Below are positions 35,101-42,475 of a DNA stretch of 64,000 nt, in pieces. Origin of the DNA: Gemmatimonadetes bacterium 2013_60CM_65_52 (lineage in GTDB: Bacteria; Gemmatimonadota; Gemmatimonadetes; Gemmatimonadales; Gemmatimonadaceae). The position numbers and the translations under genes are program-made. The notes under the pieces were generated by a model. It was not told the DNA's origin and searched no databases. It saw only the letters and a list, made by a program, of their open reading frames with translations. Within the stretch, counting starts at the first letter, position 1. Every line of letters begins with the position of its first letter. The stretch covers positions 1 through 64,000 of the forward strand of contig NGFI01000002.1 of assembly GCA_002215645.1 (NCBI GenBank), given 5' to 3'.

Positions 35101-35267
35101 CGGATTATATCGGCCTAGCCGTTCAGACGCTCGCCAAGATGCGAGTCTCCGGAGAATCGCCGCCCTTCTACAAACTCGGCCGCCAAGTCCTCTACGACCG
35201 TTCTGACTTGGACGAATGGGTTTCCGCGCGTAAGCGGCGCTCGACTTCGGACAGCGGTCGTTCGTAA
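32184..35267 (+). CDS. VirD4/HerA ATPase fused to PD-(D/E)XK-like and excisionase-type HTH domains
   Basis: 1027 aa. Residues 1-350: uncharacterised N-terminal domain (LQLLLPEGFVIKTG...). Residues about 380-770: TraG/HerA ATPase with Walker A GASGTGKSTL (near 396), FAVLDPHGDLVDDI, Walker B FFLYIDEFHHF (near 640) and VLAHQEMRQLK. Then a Ser/Pro linker. Residues about 825-930: restriction-endonuclease-like fold, GHGYVDVALEREGMSVACEI containing Asp and Glu in a PD-(D/E)XK-like order, although the expected Lys after the Glu is replaced (EIS). Residues about 965-1017: a MerR/HTH_17 unit (LGTAEAADYIGLAVQTLAKM, YKLGRQVLYDRSDLDEWV) as in excisionases. No relaxase nearby, so DNA transfer is not the obvious role. 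Confidence 0.85.
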   Translation: MQQDVLLSRFDEWETRMRACPPWPERVELEPPFEPLVAERRVRVGIVDDARSPGLLDRLFGKSSERPTGEVASEELIASPRVSRGPISELQLLLPEGFVIKTGMASRLLASLQNLEDPLGFELVGTSEHVVTQLSCSVSDRPTVQASLRAFFPELKVRERADYLRTEWEGEERYGVILGFGLRERVFRQLATEDKLDFDPLIGVIGCLNALSEGELALVQVLFHPARRPWGRELEDFASKIDDVDHVLPQVREKFSDPMYAAAIRVAALGRREEEAVSRANSLAAAIHAATRSKYNELELLSPADHSFEVEAEDILTREAHRSGMLLSLRELLTLVHPPSAAVRSERLTRQRGRTKAAPLGTVGHELVLGVNEHDGEERVVSLSVSERLRHTYVIGASGTGKSTLLLSMAIQDIEAGNGFAVLDPHGDLVDDILARIPPERVRDVILFDPADEAFPIGFNILSAHSELEKTLLSSDLVAVFRRLSTTFGDQMVTVLGNAILAFLESTEGGTLLDLRNFFVDRAFRARFLETVQDPEVIHYWEQEFPLLKGSPQAPLLTRLNTFLRPKLIRHMVVQREDRLNLRTIMDGKKILLARLSHGAIGEENAHLLGSLLVAKIAQAAMSRQDEDAARRVPFFLYIDEFHHFVTPSISSILSGARKYGLGLVLAHQEMRQLKARSEEVMSAVLGNAFTRIAFRLGDQDARTLADGLSFFEASDLQNLGIGEAIARIERPDFDFNLRTRPVHAMSDRFASARRETVLDASRAAYGTPKAEVETRLQSAREGSTQRSQSSPSPTVPSTSIVADATPVKRQTKAPLPGRGGPQHKYMQSLVKKLAEDRGFGVSLEKTVLDGHGYVDVALEREGMSVACEISVTTRVAHEIGNLSKCLAAGFNYAVLISTDERALAAASGGFAPPDERIRLLTPDALIAFLDELSGHVPKAAPPRKQGNQGKLAFERPADGEQSKRLLGTAEAADYIGLAVQTLAKMRVSGESPPFYKLGRQVLYDRSDLDEWVSARKRRSTSDSGRS

Positions 35268-35331
35268 TAGGCGCGCACCAGAGTCGCTTGCGCCGTGACA
35301 TCACGCTCCCTCCACACAGGAGTATGAAAGA

Positions 35332-35922
35332 ATGCGCCCTTGGATTTTCGGGCTCGTGGCCTCCTTCGCGATTGCGGGCTGCTCACGAGGAACGGGGTCT
35401 GAATATTATCCGCCGCTCAAGTCCGGCTCTCAACTGAGATACGTCGGGCAGTATACCGGTACGTTTGGAGCTGTTCAGCGCACTGAGATGGTGACACGAG
35501 TCGAGGACGAAGAGCGCATCAATGACCACGCCTACTGGAGGGTTGTCACGGTCGTCACTGGCATGCCAGATATGACACCGCAGGTCACCTACGCGCGCTT
35601 TGACTCGGCCGGCATGCACTTGATAGATGGCGCCCACCGTGCATTCGGCGAATACCTCGACGTTCCGTTTCCTGTCGCCGTCGGCACGAGCTGGATAGTC
35701 TCGCGCGACCGGGACACAACGCTATTCTCAGCGGTGGGAATCGAATCAGTGGAGACGCTCGCGAAGAGGTTCGACGACTGCCTGAAGATTCACTTCACGA
35801 GCTGGGGACAGAGCGGAGCAATCAACGGGGATAGCTATCGTGCCCGCGGCATCGGCGAGGTGAAGGTCGCGATGCACATTGGAAACATTCCGTTTGAGTA
35901 CACGCTCGCATCCGAAAAGTAG
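35332..35922 (+). CDS. Putative lipoprotein (196 aa)
   Basis: MRPWIFGLVASFAIAGCSRG gives a lipobox (AIAGC). The mature part begins YYPPLKSGSQLRYVGQYTGT and has a beta-rich, YD-repeat-free fold with FPVAVGTSW and a later conserved-looking LKIHFTSWGQ. This pattern occurs in periplasmic proteins of unknown function in several Gram-negative phyla. AGGAG lies about 9 bases before the ATG. Probably anchored in a membrane facing the periplasm. Confidence 0.65.
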   Translation: MRPWIFGLVASFAIAGCSRGTGSEYYPPLKSGSQLRYVGQYTGTFGAVQRTEMVTRVEDEERINDHAYWRVVTVVTGMPDMTPQVTYARFDSAGMHLIDGAHRAFGEYLDVPFPVAVGTSWIVSRDRDTTLFSAVGIESVETLAKRFDDCLKIHFTSWGQSGAINGDSYRARGIGEVKVAMHIGNIPFEYTLASEK

Positions 35923-36038
35923 GTGCACACATCCGCCCGCGTGCCTACACGGAGCTTACATTCAAGGACATACTGCCTCGGATCGTTCCGATGCGACTCT
36001 TCGTGTCCTGTTGACACTCTTGGCCTTACGACACTGAG

Positions 36039-37139
36039 ATGGCTACGTATCGCCGGCATAAATCAACGCCGATCCACGCAGACGTCTTCCGGGTGGGGGC
36101 CCGCCTACTAGGGGAGAAAGGACTGACGTTGGCGTCCGCAGCGCCAGCGGATCTGGCTGTGCAGATAGCGGCAGTGTTCGCCGCCGCGCGCAGCCCCATT
36201 CGACTGCACGGTACACGCGCGGAAGAGATGTTCGCATACGCGATGGCTGCCGTCGGGAGCGTTAGGGCAATCAAACGTGAAGAGACAGATGACCTCGTCG
36301 TGGCCATACCGGACGCGCTCGTGGTGCCGGACTTCCGTGTGGTGCTTCAGGATGGCGCGGATATCCTCGTAGAGGTCAAGAACTTTCACGACAAGGATCC
36401 TTCGGCCGCGCCTCGGCTTACGTCCGACTACCTGCGCAAACTTAGCGCCTACGGGGCACTGTTCTCCCGGCCGGTCTACTTGGCAGTGTATTGGTCCGTG
36501 TGGCGGCGATGGACGCTGCACAACGTCAACGACTTGGCAGGAGAGCTGTCGTCGGGACTGAAATTGTCGTTTCCTGAGGCATATCGACGCTCGGAAATGC
36601 GACTGCTTGGTGACGCGCTATTGGGAACGCAATACCCTCTCGTCCTCCGTTTCGGAGTGACGTCAGAGATGAAGGAGCGTCGTGGCGTGAGATCCAAGCA
36701 CCTCGTTCGGATCGAAAGCGTGGAAATGAGCGTTGCTGGCAAGCCGATCAGGAACAAGCGCGATCAGAACATTGCGTTCGGGCTCATGCTGCAGGGAGGT
36801 TGGGAGGAGGCCGAACGCGTTGAGATGGACGGCGACCGAATCGTCGCTATCGAATATTCGTACGCGCCGGAGACAGTGCAGCCAGACGTGGGCTTCGCCC
36901 CTGTCACCGCCTTGAGCACTTTGGCCAGTTCTCAGTTCAGCGATCTCACGGTGAACAGTGGCGCCGTTGAACAATTGCGGCCGCAAGGCCTGCCTTCACC
37001 GCCGTATCCTCGCGTTGGTGAGAAGTATTACGGTGTTGACCTACCATTATGGATTCTCGTACTTCAGCCCGAAAGGCGCAGACCACACAGTGCACGTAAG
37101 CGCGGCGCTACACGTAAGACGGCCAAGCGCAACCGTTGA
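36039..37139 (+). CDS. Putative PD-(D/E)XK nuclease-type protein
   Basis: 366 aa. Residues about 95-115 read VVPDFRVVLQDGADILVEVK, with Asp, Glu and Lys in the D-x(12-14)-ExK arrangement of the restriction-endonuclease fold. The preceding IRLHGTRAEEMFAYA supplies the helix with a Glu, and SDYLRKLSAYGALFSRPVYL the helix after the core. The C-terminal half is unassigned and ends in a basic tail (SARKRGATRKTAKR). No methyltransferase is adjacent. It is convergent with, and only 6 bases from, a GmrSD-like gene fragment, suggesting a defence cluster. Confidence 0.65.
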   Translation: MATYRRHKSTPIHADVFRVGARLLGEKGLTLASAAPADLAVQIAAVFAAARSPIRLHGTRAEEMFAYAMAAVGSVRAIKREETDDLVVAIPDALVVPDFRVVLQDGADILVEVKNFHDKDPSAAPRLTSDYLRKLSAYGALFSRPVYLAVYWSVWRRWTLHNVNDLAGELSSGLKLSFPEAYRRSEMRLLGDALLGTQYPLVLRFGVTSEMKERRGVRSKHLVRIESVEMSVAGKPIRNKRDQNIAFGLMLQGGWEEAERVEMDGDRIVAIEYSYAPETVQPDVGFAPVTALSTLASSQFSDLTVNSGAVEQLRPQGLPSPPYPRVGEKYYGVDLPLWILVLQPERRRPHSARKRGATRKTAKRNR

Positions 37140-37145
37140 CATCCC

Positions 37146-38348
37146 TCAAACGCGGAAAATCTTGTTGTACCCGAGGGTGCCGAGTGCCGTAGTGCGGGCG
37201 TCGATTTCCTTCGTACCCCATTTCGTCGCGAGGCGCAGCGTGTCATCCAGCGGGACGCCCGCTTTCACATAGGCCTTTTGCTTCGGGAGGAAAGGCTTGT
37301 TGCCAACATCATCGTTGGTCGGATGGTCAAGCAACAGCAGGTTCCCCAAGCGCCCAACGCCAGGCTCCACCGAAGTACCCGCCGGAGGCTTCTCCGGGGA
37401 TACGTGCTCGATTGTCATCTTCGTATAGTCCACAGGAGCTCCGGAACGCAAATGCTCGTCGATGCGCTGCAGGAGGTACTGCACGAGTGCCTTCTGCTTG
37501 GTATTTGTCGACAGGAACTCAAGTTGTTCGATGCCCGCCTGGAATTCCGCTTCGCTCGGGACGCGCGCCTTTAGCTTGGCCCGGAAGGATTTCAGCGCGT
37601 CGGCACGCTTCTGGCTGCTCAACACGCCTGTCAATTCTTGAGCCGCTGCGGCATACATCTTGGCCGTTCCACCGCCAGTCCGCTGCGCAGTCAACGCGGT
37701 GAACTGCACATGGAAGTTCTCCATGCTGCGTAGGCAGGCTTGCGTCTGGCTCAGACTGATCTGGCCGCCGCGATAGACTCGCAACAGTGCGAGTATCATC
37801 GGTAGTGGTTGACCGACGCGGAACAATGCGAGGGCCTTCAGCGACGCAAATAGCGTCGCTTCCTGCCTTGACCATTTGCCGCTAGTCGGCTCCAGTATCA
37901 TGCGGTACAACTCAGAATCTGAACTGAGGCCCGCGAGGTACTCGTCGGCGTTCGTCTTCTTGACTGAGTTCCGTATGGTGCGAAAAAGCTTCTCTCTTCC
38001 CGCGTAGGCGTTACGCGAAATCCACGAGTGATAGATGAAGCTGTTGATGTCGATGTCGGCGGCTGATTCGTCGAACCGTTCCAAGAGCTTGTTCCACTTA
38101 TCTCGTGTCGCATCGACTCCCTTGTTCATCGGCTTTAACAATCGTGTCAACAGGTTTGTCACCAGGTCAGCGATGCCCAGGTCCTTGCCTCGCGTATTCA
38201 AGGTTTCGAAGATGACGTATGCTTCATCTTCGGATTGCAGCTCGATGGCTATCAGATGCAGTCGCAAGACGTTAGCGCGCAAACCAAGGAGTTTTGCGCG
38301 AAACGCGTCGGGGACATCCGCTTTCTTGTCGAAGATCGGGGGTGGCAT
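37146..38348 (-). pseudogene. C-terminal part of a split DUF262/DUF1524 (GmrSD-like) gene
   Basis: 400 codons. It opens within the DUF262 domain: EDEAYVIFETLNTRGKDLGI is the closing motif of that domain. It then runs into the helical linker and the DUF1524 nuclease (MTIEHVSPEKP, GRLGNLLLLDHPTND; the HNH-like His and Asn). The matching N-terminal part lies at 41259-41841 on the same strand. GmrSD-type proteins are modification-dependent restriction enzymes that cut phage DNA with glucosylated hydroxymethylcytosine. The fragment has an in-frame ATG at 38348 but no ribosome site, so independent function is doubtful. Confidence 0.8.
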
Positions 38349-38585
38349 GGGTCAGCGGGTCATCGGGTGAGCAGTGTGCGCGGCTTGTCGCGATGAATGA
38401 TGGTAGCGGGTCGCGTGCGCTGCACAGGGGTTGCGGGCACGAGCACACACGCCGGCGTGTGGGTACTCGTTACGTCGCGCCACGCCCACTTCCCCGCAGA
38501 GAGCGCACGACACCATCCAATGGCGACTGAGTCTGCGCGAGCTCTATTCCTCCAATAACGCAAATCAACAGCACCGTCAATAGCG
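38349..38585. other. Left arm of the 2.9-kb insert, no supported gene
   Basis: A minus-strand frame at 38360-38629 has protein-like parts (GLPAFAIDGAVDLRYWRNRA) but overlaps a terminator hairpin and lacks a ribosome site. I leave it unassigned. It is the junction side of the insertion that splits the GmrSD-like gene. Confidence 0.35.
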
Positions 38586-38617
38586 AAAGCCGGCAACCCC
38601 GATGCGTTGTCGGCTTT
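38586..38617. terminator. Hairpin terminator after the CPBP operon
   Basis: AAAGCCGGCAAC / GTTGTCGGCTTT, a 12-bp stem with one G-T pair and an 8-base loop, AT-flanked on both sides, so it may work in either direction. It lies about 180 bases downstream of the last operon gene. Confidence 0.6.
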
Positions 38618-38794
38618 CCTTTGGCTCACTGCATTCTTGATGTCTACGACATCGACAGATTAACAGCAGCTAGACAATGCTTTGTCGCTCTTCCATCCTC
38701 CAATGATCGGAGCGTGCCTAATCTGGCTTGCGTTGGCCGCAAGATCGACATGGCATAACCGTCATCACCCGAAGATCGATAGGGGCGGGAAACC

Positions 38795-38968
38795 TCACCC
38801 GTATTCACGATCAGATAACATCATACGCCACAGCAAAGAGATGGCGCTCATCCCGATTCCCAAGAGAAGCCACAATTGCCAACGACCGCCTGCTCCGGCA
38901 AGGAAAGAAAGCCCCGTCGCTGACAAAGACACGCTGGCAATCTGGTAGAGCTGGCGCCCTTTCGTCAT
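38795..38968 (-). CDS. Small membrane protein (57 aa), last gene of the CPBP operon
   Basis: The ATG overlaps the lipoprotein stop (ATGA), good evidence of translation. The product MTKGRQLYQIASVSLSATGL continues into two hydrophobic stretches (SLSATGLSFLAG and WLLLGIGMSAISLLW) and a charged end LSDREYG. Two short membrane helices are likely. In a cassette with a protease and a Gly-rich lipoprotein this could be an immunity-type or accessory protein, but that is inference only. Confidence 0.6.
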   Translation of the reverse strand: MTKGRQLYQIASVSLSATGLSFLAGAGGRWQLWLLLGIGMSAISLLWRMMLSDREYG

Positions 38969-39849
38969 TTCCTATATGCGAGGTAGGCGGAAAGACCGCC
39001 AGCCAACGCGCCGACAGCACAATAGCCCATGGTTACGGCCCCCGCATTTCCCAGAGCGGTTACCGGTCCTCCAGCCCCGAAGCCGAAAATAGCGGCATCC
39101 CTTATGTTGCTGAGGTTACTAAGTACCATCGAAGCACATCCCGCATACGCCGCCGCCCTTATGTCGGCAACATGTGCGCTCGCTTGAAGCACGAATATTG
39201 ACATGAGGTTCTTACCGTCCGACGCGATCCATCCATCTATGGTTGTGTAGGCGTCGTCTATCGCAGGCCCGATCTGCCCCAGTGCCCAGTCGGCAGTTAT
39301 GTTCGCGTCCGCCCAATCAGATGCCTCGTCCATTCCGCGAACACTTGCCCTGGAAGTGCCGGGCGCAACTCGAAAGAGACTCATTGCGGGCTTTGCACCG
39401 CATTCGGATGTAACAGACAATAACTGGCGCACGAAAGCCTCGCGCGCATCAGGGCTCATCTTCGTCCCTCGAAGGTCAACTTGCGGAAGATGGTGCTCGA
39501 ATAGCGCTCGCAGACCCGCGCAAAACGTAGCGGGGCTGGTGCCAACCGATGAGGAACCAAACCACTTCTCACGGTTCAACGTTGCATCCTGATGCATGTT
39601 CTCGAACGCATCACGGTATGCTGCGAATGAAGATGGAAAAGCGGGCGCCGAAGAGTGTGAAGCAGAACCCGGAGCCAGGACTGTACTTCGAGTCGACACA
39701 GATGGAGCCTGTGAGCGAGACGCGGCGACGATTCGCCGCGACGTGTTCTCAGTCGGAGAACCATCGAGCGAACACGCGATTGCGAAAGCGGTAATCGCCA
39801 CGCCCAGGATCACCATCGCGCCAGCATGATACCGGTTCACCTTACTCAT
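38965..39849 (-). CDS. Lipoprotein with glycine-rich hydrophobic C-terminus
   Basis: 294 aa from the ATG at 39849 (GGAG upstream), which overlaps the CPBP stop by 8 bases. Signal and lipobox: MVILGVAITAFAIAC. The middle contains DWADANITADWALGQIGPAI and several Cys. The last about 60 residues are unusual: Ala/Gly-rich and hydrophobic (FGFGAGGPVTALGNAGAVTM, then GYCAVGALAGGLSAYLAY), resembling the Gly-zipper helices of class II bacteriocins or pore-forming peptides. No known family. It is flanked by a CPBP protease gene and a tiny membrane protein gene in one operon. Confidence 0.6.
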   Translation of the reverse strand: MSKVNRYHAGAMVILGVAITAFAIACSLDGSPTENTSRRIVAASRSQAPSVSTRSTVLAPGSASHSSAPAFPSSFAAYRDAFENMHQDATLNREKWFGSSSVGTSPATFCAGLRALFEHHLPQVDLRGTKMSPDAREAFVRQLLSVTSECGAKPAMSLFRVAPGTSRASVRGMDEASDWADANITADWALGQIGPAIDDAYTTIDGWIASDGKNLMSIFVLQASAHVADIRAAAYAGCASMVLSNLSNIRDAAIFGFGAGGPVTALGNAGAVTMGYCAVGALAGGLSAYLAYRK

Positions 39850-40633
39850 TGTCTCGTCTCCGTGAGAGGATATTCGCATCTTGCTGTCGCTTGCCTGCCG
39901 CGGATTCGTATCGGCAGTCCAGAAAGACCATAAACGCCCCGGCTGCACCTAGTAGCGGCGCATATAAGGTGCTGAATGGCACAATTTGCCCGTATTGAGA
40001 GATAGCCTCGAGGTTGAGCCTCGCATGTATTGCGGCTGCGAAAGCGATTCCGGCATTGCGAGCCACCAGCGTGTACAGGATACCTGCAGCGAACAGGCGC
40101 GCGAGTTCACGTTGGTCGATGGGACCCCGCTCAGCTCCCAGCAATTGGCTATGAGCAAACGCGAACATCAATTGAGCACAGACAATCGCAATGAACTTTG
40201 CATAGGCGTCAGCTATGCCAAGCTTCTGAAGCCCACCGGACGCGCGCAGCGGAAGTGCACGCCGAAACACAAACTCCTCGGCCAACGCGGCCAGCCCAAT
40301 AGACGCCAGCAACAGCGCAGTTGAATCAGTAAGAGGCGAGACTGCTAGCGGCATCAACGCGACAAGGGCAAGAAACAACGTCGCCGCCAAGACAATGTTG
40401 CGAAGCCCGCTGGTAATAATCTCGCTAAGAGGGGTAGCGGCGGGACCCGTCGTAGGCCAAAGCAACAAGACGTTCAGACCCGCGAACGCACACGGTGCTA
40501 ACAGCACCGCCGCAGGAATGGTGCGAGAATCCACCGTCCCAGCAATTGCGCGAGCAAGGGGGACGCTCGATACTACAAGAGCGAACGGGAGTACGGCTTC
40601 GGCGCTACCACTAAATGTGCGACCGCGGTTCAC
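39842..40633 (-). CDS. CPBP-family intramembrane metalloprotease
   Basis: 263 aa, GTG start overlapping the previous stop (GTGA). The three CPBP motifs are present: EEFVFRRAL (EExxxR), LMFAFAHSQL (FxxxH) and IHARLN (HxxxN), set in six to seven hydrophobic segments. These Abi/CAAX-type proteases cleave within membranes; many bacterial members provide bacteriocin self-immunity or process peptides. Located between a four-helix membrane protein and a lipoprotein with a bacteriocin-like tail, it may process or neutralise that product. Confidence 0.85.
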   Translation of the reverse strand: MNRGRTFSGSAEAVLPFALVVSSVPLARAIAGTVDSRTIPAAVLLAPCAFAGLNVLLLWPTTGPAATPLSEIITSGLRNIVLAATLFLALVALMPLAVSPLTDSTALLLASIGLAALAEEFVFRRALPLRASGGLQKLGIADAYAKFIAIVCAQLMFAFAHSQLLGAERGPIDQRELARLFAAGILYTLVARNAGIAFAAAIHARLNLEAISQYGQIVPFSTLYAPLLGAAGAFMVFLDCRYESAAGKRQQDANILSRRRDNE

Positions 40634-41091
40634 CTCCGCCGCAGTTTGGCGAGAGTTGTTGATGCGAGCCAGAATGACAGCACAATGACGATCACGCGTG
40701 CAACGAGCGGTGTAAACTCATCTGTTGCGCGCGAACGAAATAGCACTACGAGCAGAGCTACACCGGGAATTACCAGCTGACTAATGCCACCAGCCTTCGG
40801 ATGCCCATCGCGTGTTGTTTGGTTCCACGCGAAAAATGTAGAGAGCGCAACCGATGCGGCTGTCAGCTCCAACAGGCGCATTGCAGAAAAGAGAGATCCG
40901 CCGACATTCTCGCCAGCGGAGCGACTCGCTCTTGTGATTGTGTCCGCGGCTGCCAAGCCCATCGCAAGCAGCACCCCGAGCATGCACCCCACCAAGACGA
41001 TCCACTTAACATCCGATGCGTTAAGTCGAATGCCCAGCGTAATCTTCGGACGCGGCGTCGAGGTGCTCTCAGCACTTTGGTTGCGTTGCAT
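40630..41091 (-). CDS. Four-helix membrane protein, first gene of the CPBP operon
   Basis: 153 aa. Hydrophobic segments at residues about 30-50 (WIVLVGCMLGVLLAMGLAAA), 70-90, 105-122 (LVIPGVALLVVLF) and 130-147 (VARVIVIVLSFWLASTTLA). AGAGGA upstream of the ATG. No family recognised. Its stop overlaps the GTG of the CPBP gene. The 167 bases between its start and the GmrSD fragment presumably hold the operon promoter and the right border of the insert. Confidence 0.65.
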   Translation of the reverse strand: MQRNQSAESTSTPRPKITLGIRLNASDVKWIVLVGCMLGVLLAMGLAAADTITRASRSAGENVGGSLFSAMRLLELTAASVALSTFFAWNQTTRDGHPKAGGISQLVIPGVALLVVLFRSRATDEFTPLVARVIVIVLSFWLASTTLAKLRRR

Positions 41092-41258
41092 CAGATCCTC
41101 TAGCTAGCTAGTGCGGTGGGCTAACGCGGTCACGTCATCGGGCGCCTACGTGTGCGCAACATTGGCCCACTCCACTTCATTGCGCAAGGGGTGTGTCCGA
41201 AGGCTAGTTGAAATTCAGGTGATGCCGCGTACTAGTTGACTGCTGTAACACCTGAACG

Positions 41259-41841
41259 TTAAGCGACGCGGATGCGGTGCGTCGGATCCGTGACCTCCAT
41301 CTTCTTGTCTGGCAAAACGGCCGGATCGCTCTCCACAGCTGTGACGACCGCGTTTACTTGCTTCGTGAGGTACCTGAACGCTGTTTGAAGGGCCTCCTCT
41401 TCGCGACCGGCGTTGGCGGCGAGCTGAGCGGGTCCATGCTTTTGAATGTGTTCGTGGAAATAGGGATAGGAGGTCTCGGTAATAAGCACGAACCGCTTAT
41501 CGCTGTTGACGTCCGACCGCTCGACCAAAAGTTGTGTGCCTGTTGCCATTGGGCTGTCGCCAATGGCATCGAAGGCGTTTCGGATAGCAGCAAGCAGGAT
41601 TGTGGCCATTGTAAGCCGCTGCTGGCCGTCCACGACCATCATGAAATCCGACGCCGCGGTCTCGCGATAGAGGACAAAGGAACCGATGAAGTAATCCGGG
41701 TCCGTATTCGCGATTGCATCGCTCCAAAAAAACGTCGACGTTCTCCTGATCCCACGAGTAAGGTCGCTGGAAACGCGGGATCTTGTAGAATCCTCCTTCC
41801 AGAAGAGCCTGGAGCGTCTTGTCTGATGGCTTGATAAGCAT
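41259..41841 (-). pseudogene. N-terminal part of the split DUF262 (GmrSD-like) gene, frameshifted
   Basis: The start at 41841 gives MLIKPSDKTLQALLEGGFYK, IPRFQRPYSWDQENVDVF, the classic DUF262 opening. A run of seven T (A7 at 41726-41732 on the plus strand) then shifts the frame. With six T the protein continues FWSDAIANTDPDYFIGSFVL and reaches the DUF262 signature VVDGQQRLTMATILLAAIRN. The frame ends at 41261 in PDKKMEVTDPTHRIRVA, where the domain should continue into the 37146-38348 fragment. Two lesions, a homopolymer indel and an insertion, would each inactivate the enzyme. Confidence 0.82.
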
Positions 41842-42097
41842 GCGTGTCTTCTGGCGTCGTCGACGGGAAAGGACAATCTGCAGTAGCATCGTTCTCTAGT
41901 CGAGCTCTTCAGACCACCGGCGATTCCTTCTCATTAGAAGACCGCGATCCACGCGCGCCCTAGACGCACTCGCGAGACGGCTGCCCGGGGCGAAAGCGGA
42001 GGTGTCGGCTGGCGAATGATCGCTAAGCCATACAAGCTCACTACCTGCGAGTAATGTTCACTTTCGCGGTGCTTACTCGGTGCTTATTTGAACGACA

Positions 42098-42126
42098 AAC
42101 CGCCTCGGACACACTCCGAGGCGGTT
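42098..42126 (-). terminator. Terminator downstream of tRNA-Pro
   Basis: A perfect 12-bp stem AACCGCCTCGGA / TCCGAGGCGGTT with a 5-base loop, followed on the minus strand by TTGTCGTTC. It lies 35 bases past the tRNA 3' end. Confidence 0.75.
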
Positions 42127-42160
42127 CTCATATCGCATTGGTATTGTTTGACTTATCTCA

Positions 42161-42234
42161 TCGGGACGGCGGGATTTGAACCCGCGACCCCCTGAACCCC
42201 ATTCAGGTGCGCTACCGGGCTGCGCTACGTCCCG
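42161..42234 (-). tRNA. tRNA-Pro (anticodon GGG)
   Basis: A 74-base cloverleaf. Acceptor CGGGACG/CGTCCCG with discriminator A, D arm GCGC/GCGC, anticodon arm CCTGA-ATGGGGT-TCAGG giving anticodon GGG after U33, T arm GCGGG-TTCAAAT-CCCGC. The 3' CCA is not encoded. It separates the accessory 0-42 kb from the GC-richer housekeeping part and is a natural island insertion site. I did not find a duplicate of its 3' end within the window, so the far att site, if any, lies outside. Confidence 0.96.
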
Positions 42235-42475
42235 CCCGCGGCTCCAAACCCCTGAGAGCGGACAGAGTCAGGAGTATAGCCCCCAACCATCCCCCCAACA
42301 ACCCGCTCCGCTGGCAACCAATCGCTCGTGAGGCGCGACGAGCAATAACGGATCCGCGGTGGCAGTTGCGGAGGTCACGCGTCGAGCCGACGGCTTCCGC
42401 TGGGCTCGTGTCTCACCACCACGAACCGTCTGACAATCCGGGAACGAGAGGCCCGTCCTCGCCCAGGAGCTCGGC

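Noticed and set aside
25409-35267. Interpretation of the two VirD4-like ATPases as part of a conjugative element
   Set aside because: No relaxase, VirB4, pilin or mating-pair gene is found anywhere in the window.
41092-41262. Possible integron attC-like sequences (GCTTAAC and GTTAGCC with an inverted TTCAGGTG/CACCTGAA)
   Set aside because: Core sites do not pair properly and no integrase or second attC is present; the inverted repeat alone is insufficient.
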